DNA of 64,000 bases, from the NCBI RefSeq assembly GCF_000348685.1, contig NZ_ANLA01000004.1:496001-560000 (forward strand), given 5' to 3'. Both the position numbers and the translations under genes were made by a program. The notes under the pieces were generated by a model that made no database searches, was not told the DNA's origin, and saw only the letters and a program-made list of their open reading frames with translations. Source of the DNA: Xanthomarina gelatinilytica. Lineage in GTDB: Bacteria; Bacteroidota; Bacteroidia; Flavobacteriales; Flavobacteriaceae. Below, one piece after another: positions 52,440 to 61,808 of the stretch. Position 1 is the first letter of the stretch. Each line of letters begins with the position of its first letter.

Positions 52440-52802
52440 CTAAAAGGAATGAAACCATTCCTGAAATTGGTTTCCCAAAAAAGGAATATGTCTCAATTCG
52501 CCACTTAAAGAACCAATTAAGCTAATAATCCATATAATAAAAAAACCAACATTTACAATCCATCCTATAACAGGCACAAAGCTAAAGATTAAGATGCCTA
52601 ACATGATGCCAAGAGATTGCCTAATATAAAATGAAGCATAGGCATTTTTGGCATTATGGTTCATTACAAACGCAATGATCCATCCAATGATGGTCATGTG
52701 TGCAATAATGGCTATGGTTTTGCCATCTTTTAAAACCTCATTCGAATATTTTGGACCATTTTGATAGGTGCCATCTTCAAAATTTTTATTTTCTTCAGAC
52801 AT
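52440..52802 (-). CDS. Small membrane protein, DUF4870-like
   Basis: This 120-residue protein has about three membrane helices in the pattern of the DUF4870 family: TIAIIAHMTIIGWIIAFVMNHNAKNAYASFYIRQSLGIMLGILIFSFVPVIGWIVNVGFFIIWIISLIGSLSG. The first 30 residues are polar, acidic and probably cytoplasmic. The function is unknown. It ends 4 nt past the end of the convergent gene, with no terminator in between. Confidence 0.85.
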   Translation of the reverse strand: MSEENKNFEDGTYQNGPKYSNEVLKDGKTIAIIAHMTIIGWIIAFVMNHNAKNAYASFYIRQSLGIMLGILIFSFVPVIGWIVNVGFFIIWIISLIGSLSGELRHIPFLGNQFQEWFHSF

Positions 52803-52904
52803 GATTTTAAAATTTAGAATTTTGCCTACTAAAGATAATGAAAATTAAGGAGTTATGCTTTTATTTTAAGTTAAAACTAATAACAAGCGACAGCTTTTTA
52901 TATG

Positions 52905-53291
52905 TTATTGAAAGGCTTTATCAATAGGTTCCCATAATTCTATTTTATTGCCATCGTTATCCAGGATCCAACCAAATTTACCATATTCATATTCTTCTAT
53001 GTTTCCAACAATAGTGACACCTTCTGCTTTTAAGGCAGTCATTAATTCGTGTAAATTTTCTACACGATAATTAAACATGAAATCTTTTTTTGAAGGTTCA
53101 TAATAGTTGCTTTCCTCGGGAAAAGGACTCCATTGTGTGGAACAATCCTTGCCATCTTGGTCTTTCCACCAAAAGGTACAGCCGTAATCGTCTGTATTAA
53201 ACCCAAGATGCTTCTGGTACCATTCTTTGGTGGCTTTGGGGTCTTTGGTTTTAAAAAATAAACCACCTATTCCTGTAACGCGTTTTTTCAT
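52905..53291 (-). CDS. Glyoxalase/VOC-family protein
   Basis: This protein of about 128 residues has a vicinal oxygen chelate fold: KKRVTGIGGLFFKTKDPKATKEWYQKHLGFNTDDYGCTFWW for the first half and KFGWILDNDGNKIELWEPID for the second. The Glu in IELWEP is a usual metal ligand. The substrate is unknown; such proteins range from lyases to bleomycin-type resistance factors. The frame has a further ATG at 53300, so three residues may be added. It is preceded by a short region with two hairpins. Confidence 0.88.
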   Translation of the reverse strand: MKKRVTGIGGLFFKTKDPKATKEWYQKHLGFNTDDYGCTFWWKDQDGKDCSTQWSPFPEESNYYEPSKKDFMFNYRVENLHELMTALKAEGVTIVGNIEEYEYGKFGWILDNDGNKIELWEPIDKAFQ

Positions 53292-53322
53292 TTTGAACAT
53301 TATTTTTTAATCTCCAGAACAA

Positions 53323-53352
53323 CCTGTCAATAGACAGGAAGGAGGAAACCTC
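53323..53352. other. Two adjacent small hairpins between DUF1801 and VOC genes
   Basis: CCTGTC-AATA-GACAGG and, 3 nt on, GAGG-N3-CCTC lie in a 108-nt gap. There is no T-run next to them, so they are more likely repeat remnants or leader structures than a terminator. Confidence 0.35.
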
Positions 53353-53408
53353 ATATTAGTAAATATTTTTTTTTGAATACCTAAAAGGTAAAAAAACCTT
53401 GCAACATG

Positions 53409-53864
53409 TTATTTTTTAATGGTTTGTTCATAAACCTGAACCCAATCTTCCACAGTCATCTTTTGGGATAATTCTGCAATAAGCTCGAAGGGAATCTCTT
53501 CGGGTTTTTTAAAACGAATACAGCTTTTTCCCATATCCAATTTTCGTTTACAGTGTTTTGGATATTCGCTAACAAACCAATCGTGTATTTCCGGAACAGC
53601 ATAAATACCACTATGATACAGGTTGATGGAGTTTTTTTGCGATGCAAAACTCATAAAAGGCAAAGGTTCCTTTGGTGAGCAATGATAGCCATCTGGATAC
53701 ATGCTATGTGGAACATAATAACCAATCATCCCATATTGTATGCCTTCTTCAAACCCTTTTGGAAGGTTGGTTTTAATGGTTTCCCTTAGTTTTTTTAAGG
53801 CCTCTTGTCTCGCTTCAGGTGCTTGACTTATATAATCTTCTGGTGAATTTGCTTGGTATTGCAT
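53409..53864 (-). CDS. DUF1801/YdhG-like domain protein
   Basis: This 151-residue protein matches the DUF1801 family: YISQAPEARQEALKKLRETIKTNLPKGFEEGIQYGMIGYYVPHSMYPDGYH and later FMSFASQKNSINLYHSGIY and MGKSCIRFKKPEEIPFELI. Family members form small alpha-beta folds related to YdeI-type proteins and possibly bind metals; the biochemical role is unknown. It is followed on the same strand by the VOC gene. Confidence 0.9.
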   Translation of the reverse strand: MQYQANSPEDYISQAPEARQEALKKLRETIKTNLPKGFEEGIQYGMIGYYVPHSMYPDGYHCSPKEPLPFMSFASQKNSINLYHSGIYAVPEIHDWFVSEYPKHCKRKLDMGKSCIRFKKPEEIPFELIAELSQKMTVEDWVQVYEQTIKK

Positions 53865-53891
53865 GTGTTTTGTTTCCTTTAGGTTGTAAAG

Positions 53892-54851
53892 TTAACAATT
53901 TCGAAGTTTTGGGATAGCTTTTATTTTATCTACAATGGTTTGGGCCAATTTTTCCTTGCTTTCAACAGTCCATCCAGCTACATGAGGTGTTAAGATTACA
54001 TTTTGTGCTTGAATTAAATATCGAAATGCCTCTGGCATGTTTTCATCGTTATTTTTAAATAAATTCTCAAATGAGGCTTTTTCGTATTCCAAAACATCCA
54101 ATCCAGCTCCTAAAATTTTTCCTGTTTTTAAAGCCGAAACCAAATCGTTTGTTACAACACTTTTACCACGAGCTGTATTTAATAACCAAAAGGGCTTATT
54201 AAATGCATGGATAAATTTAGAATTTACCATTTTTTTGGTCAGTTCTGTTTGTGGCGTATGCAAGCTTACAACATCTGCTTGTTCTTGAAATGTTGCTAAA
54301 GACACTTGTTTGGCATTTTTATCTCCTACGTTGGCTTTAATGTCGTAACATAGCACATCAACATCAAAGCCTCTCAGTTTTTTTGCAAAAGCTTTTCCCA
54401 TGTTGCCATATCCTATAATTCCAACGGTTTTCCCATCGAGTTCCAAGCCTCTATTGTCCTCACGTAACCATTTACCTTCACGAATTTCACTATCGGCTTT
54501 GTTGAGCTTGTTGAATAAGGATAGGAGCAAAGCTAAGGTATGTTCGCCTACGGCATTGCTATTGCCTTCTGGAGCGGAAATTAAAATAACCCCTTTTTTT
54601 TCGGCATAATCGCAATCTATATTTTCTAAACCAGCACCAACCCTTCCAATAAACTTTAAGTTTTTTGCTGCATCCAAAAACGTTTTATCTATGGTAAAGC
54701 GACTTCTGATAATTATTCCATCGTAATTTGAAATGATAGTTTCAATATCTTTTTTTGAAGCAGTGTACTCTTGGTGGTTTTGAAATCCCAACTCGTTGAG
54801 CTGCTTTATAAGCAAGGGATGATTGGTATCTAGATGGAGGATTTTCATCAT
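53892..54851 (-). CDS. D-isomer-specific 2-hydroxyacid dehydrogenase (SerA-like)
   Basis: This 319-residue protein has an NAD-binding core with GIIGYGNMGKAFAKKLRGF, the catalytic Arg/Glu/His set in LNTARGKSVV, GLDVLEYE and LTPHVAGWT, and an N-terminal substrate-binding domain. It resembles D-3-phosphoglycerate dehydrogenase without the C-terminal ACT domain. It would oxidise or reduce a 2-hydroxy/2-oxo acid, possibly 3-phosphoglycerate for serine synthesis, though without serC beside it that is uncertain. Its start codon overlaps the mgtE stop (TAATG). Confidence 0.87.
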   Translation of the reverse strand: MMKILHLDTNHPLLIKQLNELGFQNHQEYTASKKDIETIISNYDGIIIRSRFTIDKTFLDAAKNLKFIGRVGAGLENIDCDYAEKKGVILISAPEGNSNAVGEHTLALLLSLFNKLNKADSEIREGKWLREDNRGLELDGKTVGIIGYGNMGKAFAKKLRGFDVDVLCYDIKANVGDKNAKQVSLATFQEQADVVSLHTPQTELTKKMVNSKFIHAFNKPFWLLNTARGKSVVTNDLVSALKTGKILGAGLDVLEYEKASFENLFKNNDENMPEAFRYLIQAQNVILTPHVAGWTVESKEKLAQTIVDKIKAIPKLRNC

Positions 54852-56224
54852 TAAAACCCTAAAATTAGTTTGGCAATTAAAAAGTAGGTAAGAATTCCAA
54901 AAACATCGTTGCTTGTGGTAATAAAAGGTCCTGTGGCCACAGCTGGATCAATCCCTCTTTTGTCTAAAAATATAGGAATAAAGGTACCTATAAGTGCTGC
55001 CATAATAATAACAGCAACCAAAGCAATGGCTATGGTAATGGAAACAATATATGGTGTTCCAAACACAAAGTGTGTAATGCCCAAACCTATTAACGCAATG
55101 GCAAATCCATTAACCAAACCCAAAATAAATTCTTTAAATAGGCGCTTTAAAATGTTGCCATCCACACTATCGTTAGCAAGCCCTTGAACCACAATGGCAG
55201 AAGACTGTACACCAACATTTCCAGCAGTTGCTTGAATAAGTGGTACAAAACTTAAAAGCACGATAAAACTTCCCATGCTTTGGTTAAAATGCTCGATAAT
55301 GCTTGCAGCTCCCAAGCCACCAAACATACCAATAAGCAACCAAGGCAAGCGCGCTATGGTTAATTTCCAGATACTATCATCTGCTTCTACATCCCTGGAA
55401 ATACCTGCAGCCATTTGATAATCTTTATCTGCTTCATCCCTTATTACATCCACAATGTCATCAATGGTAATTCGACCAAGAAGCACCATGTCTTCATCAA
55501 CAACTGGAATGGCTTCCAAATCGTATTTTTGCATGACCCTTGCCACTTCTTCCACATCTTCATCCACTTTAACATAATCCACACTTTTAATGTAGATATC
55601 TGCAATTTTTTGATCGCTTTTGGCAACTATTAAATCTTTTAAAGACAACCTGCCAATTAATTTGTTTTGTTTGTTTACCACATAAATGGAGTGAACCCTT
55701 CTTACATCTTTGGCTTGACCTCTAATTCTACGTAAACAGCCTGCAACTGTCCAGGTTTCGAAAACTTTTACCAGCTCTTTGGCCATCAAACCACCAGCTG
55801 TATCTTCGTCGTAGGCCAATAATTCGGTGATTTCTGCTTTGTGCTCTTCGTCCAGGATTTGAGAGATAACCTCTTGTTGTCTTTCTTCTGGAAGTTCAGC
55901 TATAATATCGGCAGCATCATCTGTGTCCAATTCCTCAATTTCTTCAGCAATCTCTTTGGCTGAGAGGTTTTTAAGGACCTTTTCCCTGTTGTCCTCATCC
56001 AGTTCCATCAACACATCAGAGGTGGTCTCGGAATCCAGAAGTTTAATCACATACATAGCCTCCTCTAGATTGACTTCATCTAAAATTTCGGCAATATCAG
56101 CATAATGAAAGCCTTTGAGTAATTGTTGAAGTTCCTTATCGTTTTTTGTTTCGATAAGTTGTTCAACTTGCTCAATAAGCTCATCGGTTAATTCAAATTG
56201 TATGTTTTCTTTTTCTTCAGACAT
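54851..56224 (-). CDS. mgtE: Magnesium transporter MgtE
   Basis: This protein has about 457 residues. The N domain is helical and rich in acidic residues (IAEILDEVNLEEAMYVIKLLDSETTSDVL and ADIIAELPEERQQEVISQILD). Next comes a CBS pair (SIYVVNKQNKLIGRLSLKDLI, AIPVVDEDMVLLGRITIDDIVDVIRDEADKD), then five membrane helices with the pore motif RLPWLLIGMFGGLGAASIIEHF and GTFIPIFLDKRGIDPAVATGPFITTSNDVFGI. It imports Mg2+ and is gated by cytoplasmic Mg2+. The preferred start is the ATG at 56224 (MSEEKENIQFEL); the frame runs on upstream to 56260. It follows rsmA by 41 nt. Confidence 0.95.
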   Translation of the reverse strand: MSEEKENIQFELTDELIEQVEQLIETKNDKELQQLLKGFHYADIAEILDEVNLEEAMYVIKLLDSETTSDVLMELDEDNREKVLKNLSAKEIAEEIEELDTDDAADIIAELPEERQQEVISQILDEEHKAEITELLAYDEDTAGGLMAKELVKVFETWTVAGCLRRIRGQAKDVRRVHSIYVVNKQNKLIGRLSLKDLIVAKSDQKIADIYIKSVDYVKVDEDVEEVARVMQKYDLEAIPVVDEDMVLLGRITIDDIVDVIRDEADKDYQMAAGISRDVEADDSIWKLTIARLPWLLIGMFGGLGAASIIEHFNQSMGSFIVLLSFVPLIQATAGNVGVQSSAIVVQGLANDSVDGNILKRLFKEFILGLVNGFAIALIGLGITHFVFGTPYIVSITIAIALVAVIIMAALIGTFIPIFLDKRGIDPAVATGPFITTSNDVFGILTYFLIAKLILGF

Positions 56225-56265
56225 GAGGTTTCTTGTCGTTTCACTTTGTTGAAAAAACAAAAGCT

Positions 56266-57057
56266 TTATGGATTAATATCGTTTTCAATTAATAGCGTAA
56301 GTTCTATAAACTCTTGTACTGATAATTGTTCTGGACGTTTGTCAAAGATACTATTTGCTTTTAAATTATCGGATAAATTAAAAGTTTTTAAACTGTTGCG
56401 AAGTGTTTTTCTTCGTTGTTGAAACCCTGTTTTAACCACTTTAAAAAGTAAGGTTTCGTCACAGGGAAGCGTGAAGTTTTCTTTACGTTTTAATAGCAAG
56501 ACGCCAGAATCTACCTTTGGTGGCGGATTGAATACATGTGGAGGTACTGTAAATAAGTATTCGGCATGGTAAAAGGCTTGGGTTAACACAGATAAAATGC
56601 CATAGACTTTACTGCCTTCTTTTGAGCAAATACGTTGTGCAACTTCTTTTTGAAACATCCCGGAAAATTCAGGGATTTGGTCTCGCATTTCTAGGGTTTT
56701 AAACACAATTTGGGTTGAAATGTTATATGGATAATTACCAATAATGGCAAAGGGTTCGTTATTGAACACCAGGTTTAAATCGAATTTTAAAAAGTCCTGC
56801 TCTATAACCCTATTTGCTAAATTTAAATAGTTGTTTTTAAGATATTCTACAGATTCTGTATCTATTTCTATAACATGTGTAATAGTGTCTTTTTGAAGTA
56901 GGTATTTTGTTAAAACGCCCATTCCTGGCCCAATTTCCAATACGTGCTTATAGCCTTGAAACGATAAGGTGTTAGCTATTTTTTCTGCCACAGATTCATC
57001 GTTTAAAAAATGCTGTCCTAAATGTTTTTTTGCTTTTACTTGATGGTCTTTGGACAC
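56266..57057 (-). CDS. rsmA: 16S rRNA dimethyladenosine methyltransferase RsmA/KsgA
   Basis: This 263-residue enzyme is a typical KsgA. The SAM site [16 protein letters not shown] and the motif [16 protein letters not shown] are conserved, and the C-terminal part [12 protein letters not shown] is a family mark. It dimethylates two adenosines in the 3' end of 16S rRNA, late in 30S assembly. The upstream DUF4286 gene ends 13 nt before its start, and mgtE follows. Confidence 0.96.
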   Translation of the reverse strand: MSKDHQVKAKKHLGQHFLNDESVAEKIANTLSFQGYKHVLEIGPGMGVLTKYLLQKDTITHVIEIDTESVEYLKNNYLNLANRVIEQDFLKFDLNLVFNNEPFAIIGNYPYNISTQIVFKTLEMRDQIPEFSGMFQKEVAQRICSKEGSKVYGILSVLTQAFYHAEYLFTVPPHVFNPPPKVDSGVLLLKRKENFTLPCDETLLFKVVKTGFQQRRKTLRNSLKTFNLSDNLKANSIFDKRPEQLSVQEFIELTLLIENDINP

Positions 57058-57070
57058 AGTGTTTTTTGTT

Positions 57071-57397
57071 TTAAGGGTTAAAAGTCACAGAATATTCGTC
57101 TATAATTTCCAATTCGGTTCTAAAAGCCAGCATTTTGTCTGCAAAGCGTTTTAAGCCATCTTGTCTTAATCTATCTGCATGATGCTGGTAATATGCTTCT
57201 AAATCTTCCCTGGATTTTGCTCTATATTGAATGGAGTAGGTAAACCCTTCAATATCTTGCTCCACCAGTACACGGGTTAATTTGGCATCTGTAAATTTAC
57301 CTGTAGCCAAAACTTGAGGAATGTGTTCCTTAATCCAATTTAGCCACTCATCGTGTATGTTTTCTTCTATGTTTATGGTAACGTTGTAAATAATCAT
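57071..57397 (-). CDS. DUF4286-family protein
   Basis: This 108-residue protein matches DUF4286: [71 protein letters not shown]. It is a ferredoxin-like dimeric alpha-beta fold with no known activity. In many Bacteroidota this family sits next to rsmA, as here (13 nt), but no functional link has been shown to my knowledge. Confidence 0.9.
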   Translation of the reverse strand: MIIYNVTINIEENIHDEWLNWIKEHIPQVLATGKFTDAKLTRVLVEQDIEGFTYSIQYRAKSREDLEAYYQHHADRLRQDGLKRFADKMLAFRTELEIIDEYSVTFNP

Positions 57398-57499
57398 TTT
57401 TAAAAGTATAAGTGTCTAAAGTTAAAGGTGCCTATTTGAATCACAATGCTAAAATTATAAATTTTAAATGGTTTTAATAAGGCATTGGAACTTGGAATT

Positions 57500-58012
57500 T
57501 TAATGTAAATCCTTTGCAAATAACAGAAGTTCTTCATCATCTTCAAAAGGTTTTACCCTTTTTTCATAAGTTAAGCCTAATTTTTCCAATAACTTGATGG
57601 AATTTGAATTTGTTGGCAATGTAATGGCCAAGATTCTAGTGAGCTTAAAGGTGTTTTTGGCCAGTTTTAAAATCTCTTTGGAAGCCTCCAAGCCAAATCC
57701 TTTCCCTTCATAACCTGGCAACATGGCAAAACCAATGTCCACATGATCCAATTGTTCTCTTTTTACCAAGCCACAAGTGCCAATGGTTTTGTTTTGTTCC
57801 TGTTTAAGCTGCAATTTATAAAACCCAAACCCAAAGTTCTTGTAACTTTTAAGAGTGCCTTCTTTTAAATAGTTTTTTGCGTCTTCAAGAGTTTTCAGGT
57901 TTTTGTTGCCAACATATTTTATAAAATGAGGTGTGTTTGTAAGCTCTAGAATAAAAGAGGCATCTTCTAGAGTTAGTTTTGAAATTATAAGTCTGTTGGT
58001 TTCAGCTATCAT
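57500..58012 (-). CDS. GNAT acetyltransferase, RimJ/RimL-like
   Basis: This 170-residue protein follows the RimJ/RimL layout: TNRLIISKLTLEDASFILELTNTPHFIKYVG at the N-terminus, the acetyl-CoA loop in LPGYEGKGFGLEASKEILKLAKNTF, and ILAITLPTNSNSIKLLEKLGLTYEKRV. It probably acetylates an alpha-amino group or a small amine. It lies alone, with gaps of 58 and about 102 nt. Confidence 0.9.
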   Translation of the reverse strand: MIAETNRLIISKLTLEDASFILELTNTPHFIKYVGNKNLKTLEDAKNYLKEGTLKSYKNFGFGFYKLQLKQEQNKTIGTCGLVKREQLDHVDIGFAMLPGYEGKGFGLEASKEILKLAKNTFKLTRILAITLPTNSNSIKLLEKLGLTYEKRVKPFEDDEELLLFAKDLH

Positions 58013-58070
58013 TAACTTTACATGTTGGATGAGTTTTTACAAAAGGTGTATTATTTTATTGTAAAAAGAA

Positions 58071-59846
58071 TTAATTAATGGCATCACCTCGCAGTGACCT
58101 AAAGTTGTTTCTGGCATCCACAAAATAAATGCTGTCTTGATAGTTAAAAACTATTTTTTCGTATAGTTCTTGGGCTTTTTCAGGTTGATTCAGTTTTTTT
58201 CTATATAATTCTGCTAGAAAAAAATAGGCGTCGTCTGCTAAGATATCATCACTAAAATTGGTAATAATGGCTTGGTAATTTGCTTCGGCTCTATGGTATT
58301 CCTGATTCTTTTCGAACAATTGAGCCTGCTTAAATAGGGCTTGGTCTTCAATGGTTTTTCCTTTGTGATTGGTTAAAATCTCATCTAAAAGTTCAATGGC
58401 ATTATCTGTTTGGTTCTGGAAAGCCATTAAATCTGCTTTGGCATAAAGTTTTAAAGCAGTTTGTGTGGAATCTTCGTATTTATTGTCTGTAATAAGCAAC
58501 ATGAGGTCCAAGGCATCGTTGGCAATTAATTGTGAAGTGGAGGACTTTAAAATTTTAAGCTGAGATTCTGCCCATTTAAAATCGCCTTTGTAATAACTGG
58601 TTTTTGCCACTTTATATCGAGCTTCTTGGGACAAGGTACTGTTTTTTAAATTGCGTTGTACTTGGGTGTAATAAATAAGGGCTTCGTTAAACTTTTCCTG
58701 TAACACCAAAACATCACCAAGTTCCAATTTAACACCAGCTTCTTGAAAGGAGTTTAATGGCAGTTCCAAGCTTTGTTTTAAAACAGAAACAGCCTGATTG
58801 GGTTCATGTTTGTAAAATGCTAAAAAATGCGCGTAAGAAATTTGTATGAACAGTGTTTTAGTATGTGTGCCATAAGTGTCAAAAATAGCTTTGTATTCAC
58901 TTAAAATACTGTTATATTCTTCTTTGGTTGCCAGTTGGGTTTTAATTTCAATAAGATTGTAATATGCTTTAAGCTTGGTGTCCAGGTCTTGGGCTGTTTC
59001 GGTTAGGTAGGTAAAGATGTCCAGAGCCACTTGATAGGCCTTATCTGCCAAAGCTATATGTGCCAGTTCCTCAATCCTGTCTAAGCTTTCCGGTTGTCTA
59101 AAAAACATGGCTTTTTCTTGTGTAAATGCTTTGTTGTAATCTTTTTGTTGTACAAAAAGCCAGCTTAGCATTTCGTTCCATAATAAATTTTGGTCTGTTT
59201 GAATTTTTTTCAATAAGATGCGTTTTAGCAACACATTGTTTTTGTTGTCGCTGTTTTCACTTATAAATTCACTAAAAGCCCTTTTTATGGTGTTTATATA
59301 AGAGTCATTCAGCTCCACAAAATTCAAATAGCTTTCAAACATTTTTTCCACATTTCCTTGATCGCCATAAATACGAGCCAATTGCACATTAAAATTTAAA
59401 TCCGGCTTTAATACCATGGCTTTTTCATAGGCAGTAATGGCTTGGTCCAGCAAAGACCTGTCTTCGAAAGCCTTTCCAACTACAAATACAAAATTTGGAT
59501 TTTGGTCTATGGTTTTTAAAGCATTCTCGTAGTATGTTTCAGCTTGGATGATGTTGTTTTGTAGCTGATAATTATAGCCTAATTCAATTAATAAAGGTGG
59601 GTAATTAACTCTGGAAATCTGCTCTAAAAGCAAGGTTTCTGCTTCTTGGTATTTCTCCAATTGCTGAAGTGATTTCACTAACTGCAGCAAATAGGTGTTG
59701 TTGTTGGGCGACTTGTTGTAGAGCTTTTTATAGGAGAGTAAGGCTTTTTCAAAATCACCATTTTTATAATATTCAGCAGCAACAATATCTTCTTGCGAAA
59801 ACATGTTGAAACAACATAAAAAACTTATAACAAATAGAAACCTCAT
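58071..59846 (-). CDS. Exported TPR-repeat protein
   Basis: This 591-residue protein has a signal peptide (MRFLFVISFLCCFNMFSQ). At least ten tetratricopeptide repeats can be traced across residues 25-580, such as KALLSYKKLYNKSPNNNTYLLQL, QAITAYEKAMVLKPDLNFNVQLARIYGDQGN and, near the end, YHRAEANYQAIITNFSDDILADDAYFFLAELYRK. The C-terminal repeats resemble BamD/YbgF-type envelope scaffolds. The partner is unknown. A weakly structured 228-nt region separates it from the small gene upstream. Confidence 0.9.
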   Translation of the reverse strand: MRFLFVISFLCCFNMFSQEDIVAAEYYKNGDFEKALLSYKKLYNKSPNNNTYLLQLVKSLQQLEKYQEAETLLLEQISRVNYPPLLIELGYNYQLQNNIIQAETYYENALKTIDQNPNFVFVVGKAFEDRSLLDQAITAYEKAMVLKPDLNFNVQLARIYGDQGNVEKMFESYLNFVELNDSYINTIKRAFSEFISENSDNKNNVLLKRILLKKIQTDQNLLWNEMLSWLFVQQKDYNKAFTQEKAMFFRQPESLDRIEELAHIALADKAYQVALDIFTYLTETAQDLDTKLKAYYNLIEIKTQLATKEEYNSILSEYKAIFDTYGTHTKTLFIQISYAHFLAFYKHEPNQAVSVLKQSLELPLNSFQEAGVKLELGDVLVLQEKFNEALIYYTQVQRNLKNSTLSQEARYKVAKTSYYKGDFKWAESQLKILKSSTSQLIANDALDLMLLITDNKYEDSTQTALKLYAKADLMAFQNQTDNAIELLDEILTNHKGKTIEDQALFKQAQLFEKNQEYHRAEANYQAIITNFSDDILADDAYFFLAELYRKKLNQPEKAQELYEKIVFNYQDSIYFVDARNNFRSLRGDAIN

Positions 59847-59961
59847 GGCATTGCTTTGTGTAAATATAACAAAAGTGGTTTTTAGAACCTGTATGAAACC
59901 TTATTTTTAAGAATGATTTAAGATGCTTAAATGAAAAAGGCCATTCTTTTACGGGATAAAA

Positions 59962-59990
59962 AAAATGCCCGAAGAAACTTCAGGCATTTT
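59962..59990 (-). terminator. Terminator downstream of the 41-codon gene
   Basis: AAAATGCC-C-GAAG-AAA-CTTC-A-GGCATTTT folds into a 12-bp stem with one mismatch. On the minus strand it is followed by a T-run, as required to end transcription coming from 60200. Confidence 0.8.
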
Positions 59991-60074
59991 ACCAACCAAA
60001 ATAAATGTGCTATTAATCTTGTTTACTTAACATGATTCAATTACTCGATTGGGGCAATAATAATTACCAAATCA

Positions 60075-60200
60075 TTATTTAGTGGCAGCAACAATTACTG
60101 TCTTGTTTTCGGAACTTGATACATGAAAATCTGAAAACAAAACTTTACTTGCTAATACTACTAAGGCAAGAAGGAGAAAAATACGAATCACATTTTTCAT
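60075..60200 (-). CDS. Small 41-residue exported or membrane peptide, unknown
   Basis: This open frame of 41 codons starts with ATG at 60200 and ends with TAA at 60075-60077. The product begins MKNVIRIFLLLALVVLASKV, an export-type or membrane-helix sequence with two lysine/arginine residues in front, followed by a polar tail (LFSDFHVSSSENKTVIVAATK). It lies alone between two terminator hairpins (60261-60304 and 59962-59990). That suggests a separate transcript, though no clear TAnnTTTG box was found. I do not recognise it. It could be a small secreted peptide or a single-helix regulator. Confidence 0.5.
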   Translation of the reverse strand: MKNVIRIFLLLALVVLASKVLFSDFHVSSSENKTVIVAATK

Positions 60201-60260
60201 TATAAGTAGGTTTTTTGTTTGGGAGTACTAACTTGAAAAAAATAATTTAAAAAACAAAAT

Positions 60261-60304
60261 AAAACGCTAAAAATTCGTTAAACAACGTTTATTTTTAGCG
60301 TTTT
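60261..60304. terminator. Strong bidirectional terminator downstream of serS
   Basis: A perfect 14-bp stem AAAACGCTAAAAAT/ATTTTTAGCGTTTT encloses 16 nt that can itself fold (CGTT/AACG), with A- and T-rich ends. It lies 30 nt past the serS stop. A second palindrome, TTTTATCGATAAAA (60301-60314), touches its right end. Confidence 0.88.
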
Positions 60305-60333
60305 ATCGATAAAATAGGAATAATCCTATAAAT

Positions 60334-61605
60334 TTAATTAATTATTTTGAATCCAGTATATGGTACTAAAACTTCAGGAATTACAATACCATCATTGGTT
60401 TGGCAATTCTCTAAAATGCCTGCAAGCACTCTTGGTAATGCCAAAGAACTTCCGTTTAAGGTATGTGCCAATTCGTTTTTTCCTTCAGAATTTTTAAAAC
60501 GAAGTTTCAGTCTGTTGGCTTGAAAGGTTTCAAAATTGGACACAGATGAGATTTCCAACCATCTGTCTTGAGCTGTTGAAAACACTTCAAAATCGAAGGT
60601 TAGAGCGGCAGTAAACCCAATATCGCCACCACAAAGCCTTAAAATCCTGTATGGTAATTTCAATTCCTTTAAAATGGTTTTCACATGTTCTACCATCTCG
60701 TTCAAAGCTTGATAGGAACGCTCTGGATGTTCCACACGTAATATTTCCACCTTATCAAATTGATGCAAACGGTTTAAACCTCTTACGTGGGCACCATAGC
60801 TTCCAGCTTCTCTTCTAAAACAAGGTGTGTAACCTGTAATTCCAATAGGTAGATCGGATTCGTTTAAAATAACATCCCTAAAAATATTGGTTCCAGGTAC
60901 TTCTGCTGTAGGAATCAAGTATAAGTTGTCTTCTGTAACATGGTACATTTGACCTTCTTTGTCTGGCAGTTGTCCTGTGCCAAAACCTGAAGCTTCGTTT
61001 ACCAAATGAGGTAATTGATATTCGGTATATCCAGCAGCTGTATTCTTATCTAAAAAATAAGCAATTAAGGCACGTTGTAATCTGGCTCCTTTTCCTTTGT
61101 AAACTGGAAAACCAGCTCCAGTGATTTTGTTGCCCAACTCAAAATCTATGATATCGTATTTTTTAGCCAATTCCCAATGTGGCAGTGCTTCTTCATGCAA
61201 CAACGGGATGGTCCCTTCGCTATAAACAATTTCGTTATCATCTTCTGTGCTTCCCTTTGGAACAGAAAGATGAGGTATGTTTGGGATTTTGTACAACAAT
61301 TGGTTTAAAGCTTCAATGGTTTCGTTTAAGCTTTCGGTTAAAGATTTGGTGGTTTCTTTAAGTTCGATGGTTTTTTCTTTTAAAACATTGGCTTCTGCTG
61401 CTTTCCCCAATTTATACAAGTTCCCTATTTCTTTGGATAAGGTATTGGATTCCGCCAAGGCATTATCTAAGAGTGTTTGGGTGTGTCTTCTGTCTTCATC
61501 TAAAGAAATAACGTCTTCTATCATTTGGCTAGCGTCTATATTTCTAACGGCTAATCTTTTAATGACGTCTTCTTTGTTTTCTCTAATAAAAGGTACTTGT
61601 AACAT
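60334..61605 (-). CDS. serS: Seryl-tRNA synthetase
   Basis: This 423-residue class II synthetase has an N-terminal coiled coil arm (about 30-105), then motif 2 in TPCFRREAGSYGAHVRGLNRLHQFDKVE and motif 3 in ALPRVLAGILENCQ, with the motif 1 region in PHLVNEASGFGTGQLPDKEGQMYHV. It charges tRNA-Ser. The ATG start is clear. No T-box leader is visible. It is followed by a strong terminator. Confidence 0.97.
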   Translation of the reverse strand: MLQVPFIRENKEDVIKRLAVRNIDASQMIEDVISLDEDRRHTQTLLDNALAESNTLSKEIGNLYKLGKAAEANVLKEKTIELKETTKSLTESLNETIEALNQLLYKIPNIPHLSVPKGSTEDDNEIVYSEGTIPLLHEEALPHWELAKKYDIIDFELGNKITGAGFPVYKGKGARLQRALIAYFLDKNTAAGYTEYQLPHLVNEASGFGTGQLPDKEGQMYHVTEDNLYLIPTAEVPGTNIFRDVILNESDLPIGITGYTPCFRREAGSYGAHVRGLNRLHQFDKVEILRVEHPERSYQALNEMVEHVKTILKELKLPYRILRLCGGDIGFTAALTFDFEVFSTAQDRWLEISSVSNFETFQANRLKLRFKNSEGKNELAHTLNGSSLALPRVLAGILENCQTNDGIVIPEVLVPYTGFKIIN

Positions 61606-61808
61606 GTTTTATGAAATTTAAGCGACAAATTTAAGGAATTGCCAAGATATTTAATCCTTCTTGCAAGGTTTAATTGTTGGCTCTTTAGAAATAAAAATGA
61701 TACATGATTAGAAAGACAGGCAAGCACTTTGTGTGAAAGGGATAGAAAGCTGGCTTTTAATGGCTGTAATATTTCCTTTGCTTTTTTAGCGCTTAAGACT
61801 TTTTTATC

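Noticed and set aside
61606-61808. Search for a small gene or tRNA in the serS-HTTM gap
   Set aside because: Only very short frames are present, and no cloverleaf could be drawn.
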